Shown: positions 32,963-44,900 of the stretch, in pieces | Layout of the letters: the number at the start of each line of letters is the position of its first letter | Numbering within the stretch: the stretch's first letter is position 1 | Notes under the pieces: generated by a model | What the model saw: the letters and a program-made list of their open reading frames with translations, nothing else | Told to the model about the DNA's origin: nothing | Database searches by the model: none | Translations under genes and position numbers: made by a program | Assembly (NCBI RefSeq): GCF_030936135.1 | Contig: NC_082618.1 | Coordinates: 5,615,034 to 5,679,033, forward strand | Reading direction: 5' to 3' | Length of the DNA stretch: 64,000 nt | Source: Gavia stellata | Lineage: Eukaryota; Chordata; Aves; Gaviiformes; Gaviidae

Positions 32963-35900
32963 TTAGCTCCAGACGTCCAAAGAGTACCGGCCCTTCGTCA
33001 TCAGTTTCTTTACATAGTCCACAGCCTGGGGCTGGCTCATGTTCCCGAACTCAGCCACGATCTCGTAGAAGGTGTTCTGCACGTCCCGGGCCATGTTGCG
33101 AGCATCGCTGGAAACAAGGGGACCGTGAGCGAGGCAGTAACCCATCAGAGCCACAGAGCCCTGGGTGCCTCTCAACACCCAAACACAGACAGTTTGCTCA
33201 TCCCAGCCCATCTGCTTGCCCTCCCCTGGAACAAGGACAGCATAACCTTCCCAGGGTTTGTAACACACAAGTGGGTAAACTGAGTCACACTTGTTTTCCT
33301 GAGAATAGGAACATTTTCCCAAAGTCCCTTCCCTGCCACCTGACCTACCCGCATACGTAGATATGAGCGTTTGCCTCATTAACCAGCTTCCAGATGTTTT
33401 CCTTGTTGTTCTTCAGTAAGTGCTGAACGTAAACCTGGCAGGAAACAAGGTGGGAGTGAGGTGGGAGGGTCAAAGCCTCCATACCACAGGCCATGGCAAT
33501 AGAGGGGAAGCCAAGCCTGTGCTCGTGGCTCCACAAGACAGTGGAGCTGCTGGGTGCTCCTATGCCTGCCACGGGCCTTCCCTAGCAGTGAGGCACCAGG
33601 CTGGGTGTCTCCAGCCCTCAGGGCCTTTTCTTTCCCCGCTGCCACAGCTGGAAGCGATGGTGGGCAGCAAGTGGCTGGGGGACTAGAGCAGTACCTTCTC
33701 AGCCTGGTCCCTGGAGAAGGCGACATTGAGCTGGGTGAGGACTCCCTCCTGATGGAAGCGGGCCAGCTCCTCCCGGTACAGGTAGTCCTCACGCTCATGG
33801 CGGCAGCCGTAATAAAGCACCGTCTCGCCCACCTCTTTGCCTGTAGAGTCACACAGCACCCATCAAGCTGGCCCCTCCAACCCTGTCCTCCCCACCTCCC
33901 CTTGTCCTGCCAACCCAGGGGAGGCAGAGCTGTGTGACTGCTTCTGTTTGTCAGGGGAAGCTCGAGACTGATTCCCAGAAGTACCCATATGCTTTAGAAA
34001 TGAGTCTAAGTGACTTGACTATGGTTATTCGGAGACGTGGTGGCAGAGGTCAGAGAACTGGCTCAGGTCTATCTGCCCCCCTAAACATCTTCCGTGGCCA
34101 AGAGAAGGACAAAGCATCTTCATGTTAGGCAAAAACACTTGGCTGCTGTTCACCCTGCTCCACTGCCTCTGCCTTCTGCTAGACCAGTCAGCAATACAAG
34201 CAGGAAAAGTCGCACCCTTGGAGGCACTGACTGGCCCTGCAGAGCACTGTCCTGCAGCAGCTCCAGTCCCCAGGGGAGTTTCGAAGCGCTCACCTTGCTG
34301 CTTCAGCCAGGCCCGCTCCTGAATGAAGCCGATGAAGGGGGCTATGCCAGTTCCCGGTCCAATCATGATGACAGGCGTGCTGGGTTTGAAGGGCAGGCGA
34401 AACTGTGACTTCCTGACATACATGGGCACCAGGGAGCTGCTCCCATTCTCGTCAGGCACCTTATTCTTGAGCCAGTTGGTGGCCACCCCTTTGTTCAGGC
34501 GTCCTGTCTTGGTCTCATACTCCACCGTCACGGCACAGATGTGGATGGCGTTGGGGTGAACCTGCAGGGAAGCAATGTCAGTGCCAGGCAGAGAGGGAAC
34601 CCCAACAACCCCACAGCTCAGTCCCTTGTGCTCAGGGATGGGGAGAAGTTTAACCTCATGTTAACACTGGGACAGCTATTCCTCCCCTGGCAGATCAAGC
34701 CTCCCAGGCATGCCCCACATGGGGCTTCTGTCTTGCGCCCCACTCGTCACAGGACCACTGAGCTTCCCTCGGTATTGCCAACAACCTCAGGGCTTCAGGC
34801 ACAAAGTAAAGATTGAATTTTGACCAACCCCTAAAATGCCACCTTACTTACAAAGCCCCGGAAGCAAGGCCTATGGGCAAAGAGAAGCAGGGCTGCAGGG
34901 AGGGTGGTGGTATTAGGGCGCAGCTGGCTGCAGTGTGGGACCTCGTGCAGACCCTGTGGAAGTTGGGATAAACCCCTTTTCTCACGCACAGAGATAACTA
35001 AAGCTGCCCCCTCACAGAAAGTGTCGCCAGAGCAAGTTCCCCATGTCTGGTCCCCAGCTGGGAGGGGGACCGTGGCACTGTGGAGCTGCAGCTGAAGCGG
35101 TCTCTCAGCAGCCTCAGTCCCTGCTGGAAGCACGCTCACCTTGGAGGAGGAGGCGATGGAGTAGTAGCGGGCCTGCAGGCGGGGCAGGAGCTCACACAAG
35201 TGGTCGATGGGGGGGCGCAGCGAGGCCATGTCCTGCAGGATGGCCAGGATGTTCCTCCGGGCCTCCACCACCCAGCTGAGGTAGAGAGCCTGCAGGCAAA
35301 GAGGGCACACACGTGATGACTTCCCTACAGGGCTGGCAAACACTCCCTCAGCTCTCTGCACATGGTGCCCAACAGTCCTGGATCCCTTTTCAGGATCCCC
35401 CAGCACCCAGTTCAACCCAGCAGCTTTGCTGGGAAGGCCACAGCTCCCACCTTCCCCTCGGCAGCAGACGATGCCATTTTGCGGAGGCGCTCCTGCTCGC
35501 TGGCATCCGTGGCATACTGGGCCAGCTCGTAAAGGACATTGGTGCGAGGCGGGTTGGTGATGTCCAGGTAGTACGTCAAGGCTGTACGGTAGGATGTGGG
35601 GCAGGGGAAGGGATGTTTCTTATTGGATTCCTCTGGAGAAGGAGAGAAAAAAAACCTACAAATCAGTAACCGCACGCTGTTATGTTAGAGATTTCATGCC
35701 AGCAGCTACATGCGTGTATGAGAGCTGGAGACAGAGCAGGGGCATCGGCTTCAGGGAAGAGAGAGCAGCCCTAGGGCTTAATCAGCCTGTTGGCCAAAGC
35801 TCCAGTCCCACACTGAAGCAGCTCCAGCACAGGGCAGCTCCCTCTCCAGGCAGCTACATCTCCCATTTTGTGTTTCACAGATGCTGCCTGACAGCTTATC

Positions 35901-38900
35901 AGGAAAAAAAAAAAATACTCGGTGCTTCCCAATGGGGCTCTCTGCCCTGAGATATGCATGCACAGAGGCACCCAGCAAACTCCCAGACCAAGCAGGAGGG
36001 CTGTTCTGCATGGCTAATTTGGCCTCGCACACTTACACCTCCTTCAGATCTGGCCTCAAAAAGTGTCCTTAGTCTCCTTCAGCCACGGACAGTTGTGCTC
36101 AGAGCTCCCTTGGGAAAGGTAAGCGCCAGCAGTCGAAGCTGGAGCCATTCAGTTCAGCAAATTAAGAGGTCCGTAAGGGACAGGAATGACAGTGTGAGGC
36201 CAGACAGCCTGGGACATCACACAGGGGGCCGCAGGCTCCTGCAGGCCATTAAGGCCACTTGCTCTCTAGAAAACGGAAGTCAGCTCTTGGGCTTCTGGGC
36301 CAGCACCTCTGATGCCTCAGGTCAGGCTGCGCTGCTTCCAGAGTAAGATGGGCAGCAGCTGCCATCTCCCTCCTTGCCAGAGGCCGGCTCTGCTGGGAAC
36401 GCTGCCCAAGAAGAGCTCACTGTATCAGCACAAGTGCTCCCTCCTGGCAGTTCAGTCCCCAAGCCTGTGCCTCCTCCAAGGACTGAATAACAGCGTCTCA
36501 GACACTATGGCCCCTGTTGAGCTCCGGGGCTGCTGCAGCAGAGGGATGCTCTGGTGGGCTGATGCTCTGTAATTAGGAGTGTGCTGTTACACAATTTGTT
36601 GTTGAATGGGCAAACTAAGTACGTTTCACAGCTGACCCACTTCAGCTGGCTCTCAGCAAGCGGGCTCTGTGCCACTGCTAAAACGGCATGGCATTCAGAG
36701 CGGCCACGGGACATCTCTGTTTGGCTGGAGGTGTCCTATGGGACTTGAAGGGGATCTGGCTCCTGCTCTGGTGGGAAGGACAGAGGCCACAGCTGAAGGA
36801 GTACTGCTGACATTCAGGGGTGATCCATACTCACCGTCTAAATTGTTTAGGGACATGATCGTGTCCAGATCCGTGCCCAGGATCTCACCAATCTGATTCA
36901 CCAGAGAAGAGTCGTTAGCTGGGTACACTGCCACGTGGTCCCCAGACTCATACCTGGCACAAGAGCAGGAGGAGAGCAGATGAAACACCAGCACCGCTTC
37001 TCATCCACCTCAAGCCTGAGCTACTCAGATAGAAGACAAGCAGGCTTGTGCAAGGGGCAACTGAGATCTGAGCTGCTACACAGCACCTGCACAATCAGGG
37101 ATCCCAGAGAGCCGGCAGCAATAGCAGAAAGGACAATAATGGTTTTAAGAACCAGGTCTTTAACAAGGGACCTCCAAGATAACAGCAGTTTTGCCAGAGA
37201 CTTCAAAAAGGCCCAAATTCCAGCAAGGACAGGCCAGCTCCCTGACAGGCAAGGAGCAAAGCTGCTCAAAACCTCTGCAGTATTTTGTTATGTTAAGCCA
37301 CCTGGATTCATGGCTTTCTCACAAGCACAGGAATTTAAGCCAGCAAGAGGTTTTTTAAGAACAGGGCTTTATTTCCCCTGAGCTTATACGCTTAAGCCAG
37401 GCAAACCCAGGCATAAGCCATCCCCAGCTCCCCCTGCTCATAGCTCATCCACCCCCTCATTTTTTGAATGACTCCTAGAGAATTCTTGCAGCTGGGACGG
37501 CACAGGTAGGACAGGTATGTGCAGCCAGCTCTGGAGGGACCCAGAGCAGCCAGCTGGCGTGGCCAGGCACAGCGCAAGAGCTGGGAGAAAGTCCTGACGT
37601 GGGGTACCTGATATGTGGTACAGAAGCCCAGAGGGGCAGTATTAAGTAATTATGAGAACAAGGTCCCCTTCTGAAGTGCTGGATGAGATCAATGTTACAT
37701 CCTTTTTCTTTGCTCCGGATGCAGACTGCTCCTGCCAAAATAGAGGAGCAGTCTCTCATGGGAAACTACCTGATTTTGGAATTGGAGATATCCAGCTCCA
37801 GGTGCATAAGGTGTCGCTCTCCACCCTCGTTCAGCTTGCGGTTCTCCGTAACCTGGGCCAGGAAGGGGTTCTTGGCATCGAATGGTCTGGAAGGAAAGAA
37901 AAGGACCCTCTGGGTTACTCTCCTGCAGGGTCACAGTGCTGCTTGTGTCCAGGCATGTTCCCTCTGCCTCCAGAACAGGCTCCCATGATTTGAGCATAGG
38001 GCTGTCCTGGTTCATGTTTCAAAGCACACCACAGCACAAATCAAATCATGACCCTGCTGCTACCCACACTGGCACAGAAAACCATATCATTTTCCTTCTA
38101 AGCACAGCCCAGCAGTCAACAGCTTCTGGCCCATTAAGAACAGGTGATGCAAAAGTGGATTGGAGGAGGAGTCCCATCTCAAAGAGATATTTCAGGTTGG
38201 AATTAATTTAGACAGCTAATCTCCCCACAACAACACTGCAAGCAACCATCACGCATTAGCTACCCTGGGCAAGGAAAGGCTCCGAGTGACCTCAAGACAG
38301 ATGCTGCAAATGTACCAGCCAAACAGCTCATATGAACACAGCCATCTTCTCACCACTAATGATTCATTAACTGGAGAATCTCTGAGTCCCAGTGGAGATC
38401 TCTGCCCAAGAGAAATGGGCTCAGACCTGCCACATGGCTGCATTGCAGAAGTGACACTGCCTGCATAGTAGGTGTTGTTAGAAACATCAAGGATCCATCA
38501 GCTGAAGCCTGGCCCACATACACCCTGCCCAGGATGGTTTGGCACTTACGGCTTCTGGTTCTCATAGCTCTTGAGACGGCCCATCTCACCGGTGTAGACT
38601 TTGTTCATGTTCACATCTGTGTGCACCACCAGCTCATACTGGCGGATGCTGGAGGAGGAAGGGGGAGAGAAAAGAGAAAAAAGTCAAACTGGAAATCACA
38701 AGGTACCACTGGAACCATCACCTGCTTTGCTGGATTTGCTGCAGTCCAAAAACAAATGCAACTTCCACCCCTTCACCCCTTTCCAGACATGAAGGACCAC
38801 GCAGAAAGCCCAAACCAAGAGGAAACATCAGCTTCACTGGGAGCATCACAACCCAGCAAAGCCATCCGCAAAGGAACCAAGCCCATCACATCCCCATTCA

Positions 38901-41900
38901 GAACAGAAATCCAGAGCTGGGTTCAAACTCGCACCAGGACAGGCTCAGTCCAACAGCCCCACTCACTGCTCTACTTCACACGTGCCCTCTCAAGCCTGGA
39001 AGGGGAGGCAGCACACAGGGAAGGGGACAGTGGCTCAGGGCTGATAGCACAGCCAGCAGTCAGAGGTGGCACCCAGAAGAATCTGCTCCCATACCCACCT
39101 GGACTCTTCTCCTGTAGCCTCCACCCCAAAGTGCTCACACACCGCTGGCCAGAACTGCTCTCTCCAGGTGATGAAGTCTTCTTCCAAGCTAGCCAGGGCA
39201 AAAGAGAGGTTCAATAACCCCGCCCAAGGGGGAGCAAAGGGGTATTCCCAGAGAAGTCAGCTGAGATCCCTATGGATGTCCCCCTTCACCACAAGACAAG
39301 GCATTTGCCCTTGGATCCAGGCAGTTTTGGTATGTCTACATGCCCACAGGTCACCAGAAGAGCATCTTCAGAGCACTAAGTGGGTGGGAGGGAACTGTTG
39401 CTATACCAGCCACTCCTCCCTTCACCAGGTCTGCCAAGGAAGGCTTTGTTATTTACACTCAGTCTTTAACCAACTCAGCTCCCCCTTGCCCACTCCTAGC
39501 ATTAGGTTACCTTCCTAAAAGGCAGATTCCACCATGGCAATGCTTATTTTTCTGGGCTCAGAGCCTCCCACACACACAGCACATCCCTCTCATCAGATCT
39601 TGCAGCCCATACAGGTAAAGCCGCAGGTTGATGTAATTTCCCGGGTTAAGCTGCTACCCACAGGGTGCTCAGGTAGGCATAGAGAGGTCAAATTAAAAAC
39701 AAAAAAAATGGTTGTCCGAGTTAGAAAATTGCTGCCTTCCACCATAAAACAAACAGTTCACAAGGCAACAGAGTTTGCCTCCTCCACAGGGATGGGTGAG
39801 GTTATCCATACAGGCTGGGTTAGCAGGACAAAGGCAGAGGAGGCTGCAAAGTACATAACTATGGTCATTTAAAGCTGACGTGGGATTTCCTAGACACAGG
39901 ATCCCCTAGGATACTTTAAGTGTCCAGGGATCTGATTGTGGGAGAAAGAGCAGACACACACTCAGAGACATGCCAGCTCCCACAACTAGCCCTATAGAAT
40001 TTATTTCTGTCTTAGTAGTACAGCCAACTCCCTGCCAAGATCCCTTCCACGATGCTTCAGCCAGCTCTGACCAGCCCTTCAAGCCGTTACTCACTTGCCA
40101 TCGTCATCTCCTAGCCCAAGTTCAAAGATGCGTTGGGCTCCAAGCTCCTCCAGTCTCTTGTCCACATACTTTCCCATGGCATTGAAGTGCTCATAAGTCT
40201 TATTCCCCAGCCCAAAGACCTGGAAGGGAACGCTGATAAGTATGGAGAAGCAGGGTCTGTACTTTTCCCATCCAGTTAGCATGCTCTGGCCAGTATGACC
40301 CACTAAAGTATGTTGAAGACAGACAGCAAGACCTCTCCCAGCTCCCCCATCAGCTATTTGTGGACCTTGGGTAAGAACCTATCACTGGAGAGTGTCTGGC
40401 CATTAGGCACCACCACGTCCCCTGAGCCAGGCCTCAGGCACGTCAAGAGGATGGACATACAAAAGCTGCCTGCGCCATCTCCTCGAGGGACCAGTAAGAG
40501 CCTGGACTGCCTGGAGACCAACTGCTGTCCCTTGCCTACCACAAACCGCTCAGCAAATGTTTGCTCACTGCTTTATACAGAGCAGCTTAACATCTCCAGC
40601 AGTGGATTTTCTCCTCATTTGCAATTACTATGCTGCCTAAAGAATTTGGCTGGGGTTTAGGTGAGGTGGCTGTATCTCAGCCAATTATTCAGCTCAGCAC
40701 AGGAAAAGAGCTACACACTCCTCCAAGTGATTTAATTTGCGGGAGAAGATCTGGCCCAGGGCTGCTCAATTAGCTTCTGAACAGCAGCAGCAGCCTGCAA
40801 CTCATTTACAGACCTTGTATTCAATGCCTGCTGGGCTGTTTGTGCCAAGACATTACCAGCAAACCTTTGTGATTTAGGGAGTGGAGAGTACTCTGACATC
40901 TGCATTTAAAGCCTCCAGATATATGTTTGCAAGCGTCCAGGAAGCCTGGAGAGGAAGACAATAGGGACCGCATCCGATAGGCGTAACAAGGCATAGACAT
41001 CTTGTTGTGCCTTTACCCAAGCTGTGTACAGGCACAGTGGAGGGCTTCTGACTTTCCTGCCCAAATGCAACATAAACTGGAATTGAGCCACTTACTGCAA
41101 ATCGGAGACCCGACAAGTCAGCATCAGCCTCCTGCAGCCAGTCGTAGAAGTCTTGGGCATTGTCTGTAGGATCACCCTCACCGTAAGTGGCCATGCAGAA
41201 CACAGCTAAGGACTTGTCAATCTCAGAGAGGCGACTCAGGTCCGACTACAACCAAAGGAAAGAATAAACCCTCAAGGATCCCACAACATGGTTATTGGGC
41301 AAGCCTGTTCCTACAATGCAGCTACCTCTGATGTGCAGAACAGCATCACGTAATGTCAAACAGCTGATTACAAAAGGGGTTGCAAAAGGCCAAACCCACC
41401 CAAAATGTCAGGGGAAATAAAGCTAACCATCCTCACTGGACTGCATGTCAATACTTCTACCCCACCAGAAAAGCAATGGGATTTTCCATACAAGGCTTTA
41501 AGGGACCAGGATCATTGTTCACTCTGGAGAAGACCACAATGTCAATGCCTCTGTGCAAGACTGCAGCAGTATGGGACCAATGCTAACGACAGAAGGAATA
41601 CAGAGCAAATTTCATGTTGCCAATGGATGACTCGCAACTCCCAAACACCCCAGGCTACCTTCCTCTTTCAGTCATGTTGCAGCGTTCACTCCAAATCTGT
41701 AGAATGGCAAGGACCAAGCCCATCTCTGCATCTCTCAGGCTTATCTTTTCTCCCCTAAATGACACTACTAAAAGGGCAACTGACCCTTGGCCAGGCTCTT
41801 TCTGGGTTTTTTTTAGGAGACACTAAAAGGATGTTACCTATCCTGAGGTTGTTCATGGCTAAATTACCAAGTCATACTCCTCTGGATCTGCTGCCATGCC

Positions 41901-44900
41901 CCGGAGGCCATAGCGATGAGCATCTTTGGAGAGACGATTGGCAAACTCCTCTGCTGTACCCGTCTGGGAACCGTAGAAAACCACTATGTTTCGCCCCTGG
42001 AGAGAAAAAGAAATCCCTGTTAAACGGTGATTACTCATTTGGCAAACATACAGAGGAAGCACATCTTGTCAAAGATGAAGGAAACACCTGGGATCAGGAG
42101 CCCTGGTCTGCAACCTAAAGGCAACTAGGAGTCTGCACTTGTACAGGACTCCACACCAGGTTTGTGGCAGAAAACTCGAGGCTAAGCTGTTAATAAGAAT
42201 ATGACTCTTGTCAATCTCGGAGGGGTTACTCAGGTCAGACTAAAACCCAAAGCAAAGAGTAAACCCTCAAGATTTATTCTCAGCCTCAATGCTGCAGCAT
42301 GACTCCTGGAAACAGGGAACTCCCTGGATGAGAAAGCACACTTGTCTAAGCTTTGGGAAAGTGCCTAAGCATTGGAGCTCCTGCTCTGCCGCAAGCCAGC
42401 TACTTTGAAGTAAAATGGAAAAATATATCCAGCCCTTGCTTCTTCCTCTGCTTCCTCTTGTGTCTAGTCCAAGCAGAGTCAAAAGCTGCCAATTCTCTGT
42501 TCAACAATTCCCATTCCAGGGTGAGCCAGTTTGGGAACCAACCACGCAGATAAACAACAGCCAGCCAATGACTTTAAAGTCTCTGCCATTTCCCTCCTGA
42601 CTTTGATCTCGTATTACACTTTTTTTTTTTCACCAAATTTTCACTTCAGTTTTTTCTGTAAGAACAACTCTCAGGCACAGACTGAAAGAGCTATCCCTGC
42701 CTGCCCACACAGCCTTCCTCTGGATGGTCTTTGCAGCAGATACATGTCTGTATCCAAACCAGTCCCCCCTGCTGACAGCTAGACAGTCTCCAGAGGAAAG
42801 TAGAAAGGACGAGAGCTCCCCCACTTTCCCAGCACCCCGCGTAGCCACAGCAAGAAACTTACCGTCTTCTTCATCTTCTCAATGAAGCTGCTGTCTCTCA
42901 CTGGAGCTGCTCTAAAAGACAGGAGGAACCTCCTTTCAGATGGGCACATTCATTTTTTAAGGTCAGGAATAAGCAAGTAGGGAAAAAGTGGCCCCCAAAC
43001 CATACCAGATCTTAGAAGGCTACCCAAAGTGGTAAGAGCCCCCATTGACCACTCTTATTTACCCTGTCACAGGGATACCCATCACTCAGCTGCAGGGCTT
43101 CGCTGCACACAGCCACGGACTCTCAGAGCACAGGGGAATAGCTGACACCCTGTGCTTTACCTCCATCGGGAAATCCTCCCACAGACAAAGCGCAGGAACT
43201 CAGCCCTGAGTGTCAAGAAATCTTTACTCTATCAACTGCTCTGAGAGGTTTCACAGCTGAGCAGGTTACAAGGATCTCACAGAGCTACAATGCAAAAGTA
43301 AGTCTCCAGAAAAATCTCAGAGGCCAAACCACAGTGGGAGAGAAGGGAATGGAGAGCTCCCTGCTTCCCCCACCACAACGGACAGGCAGGCGATGGCTCC
43401 TGAGCCATGCCCCTTGGGGCAGATTCCCCAAGCTTGAAGTCAGACAGGGCTGAAAACCAGCTGTTCCAACCTCAAAACAGCATGCCAGACATGAGTCCCA
43501 GAGCTGGAGAGCCCCATGGAGCAGACAAACACAGCTGATCAGACCCACAGAGCCTCCAGCAAGGCGACTGCTGCCCGCAGAGGTCTTGCAGGGCTCGTTC
43601 CCATGCTGGGGTTTCTGTCCCCAGCACAGATCTCTGGCACAGAGGGAGTTTGTATTGTCACAGGGATGCGGCTTTATCTCAAAAGAGGGACAAACCGCAG
43701 CAGCATCAGAAACATTGAGGCAGAGGTTCACACCACTATGGCTACCCTATTAAGTAAGGAGCCAGAAGAGCTTCGCTATCCTAAGCACACCCATGGGTTT
43801 TCAGTGTCACAGGGTGAAAGCAACCCATCCCTGGGGACCTTAAGAGCCCCACAAGCAGAGGTGGCTCTAGCTACAGTCAGATTAGGCGCTGGGGTCTTTT
43901 CAAGGCAGGAGGATAAGTGCCAGGAACTCAGTTGCTGTCTTCCCCACTGGAGCTTCGATAGCGGGGAGGAGGAACGTGGGACCCGTTCCTGTTTGTCTTT
44001 CACAATGGAAGAATGCAAGGCTGGGTCTCCTATGGGAAGAGAGAAGCCTCCAGGCAAAAAACAAATGGTTTTGGCTCCAGCCCATGTGAGAATGTGCAGA
44101 GCTCGCTAACAGTTTCCTAAACTCTGCAGAGGGAGGGATCTCTGCGGATGTGCTGAGACATTTGCGGAGGGCACACACACACAGCAGCAGGGTGGGGGAC
44201 ATTCAGTAAAGTATGCCTTCAAGCACTGCTTTCTACCCAAAGGTATCAAGGAGCTCCGTAACCAGGCCTGACAGCTCCGCGCACCAACACAGTCTCATAC
44301 AGCATGCGTGGAAGACAAGCAAACCCCACCCAAAAAAGCTACCCAAGGCAGCTGTGCTCCCAAGAGAGAGCTGCTTTGCACCCCCCACTTTGCTCTCTCA
44401 GCAGTTAACCGTCTCCCCGTGTTGTCATTTGTCCCCTGTTGGGAACAGGGCTATCACAAGCACCTTTGAGAGAGCAGCCCCAAAACCCTGCCCATGCTAC
44501 CGCCGGGACAGGGGCTCAGGAGAGCTGCCCCCCAGCCTGCTCACAAGACTCAGTTCTCAGTTAGCTTTTGGCTCTGTGGTGAACCTCTTTGGTTTACTCC
44601 TCTCCACGAATGAGATCCAATTAAAATAGCTGTTGGTTCAACTGCTAAACAAAACGCTTTTAAAAGGAGGAAAAAAAAGTTTTAGATCTTTTCAGCAAGC
44701 TCCCTTTGGAAGAGAAAAGGGTACAGCACATGGAGCTCGTCCGTTTTCAAAGGAGGCAACCCTGCGCCGAAGTGTTGTGGTGAAGAACAGTCTGTGGCTC
44801 AGACACAGAAGAAATAATGAGTCTGGCTTTTGGAAAAAGGCTGCACAACTCCCTGAAATTGCTTCATCAGGGTGGCTTGAAAATCTGAGCTGCAAAAATG

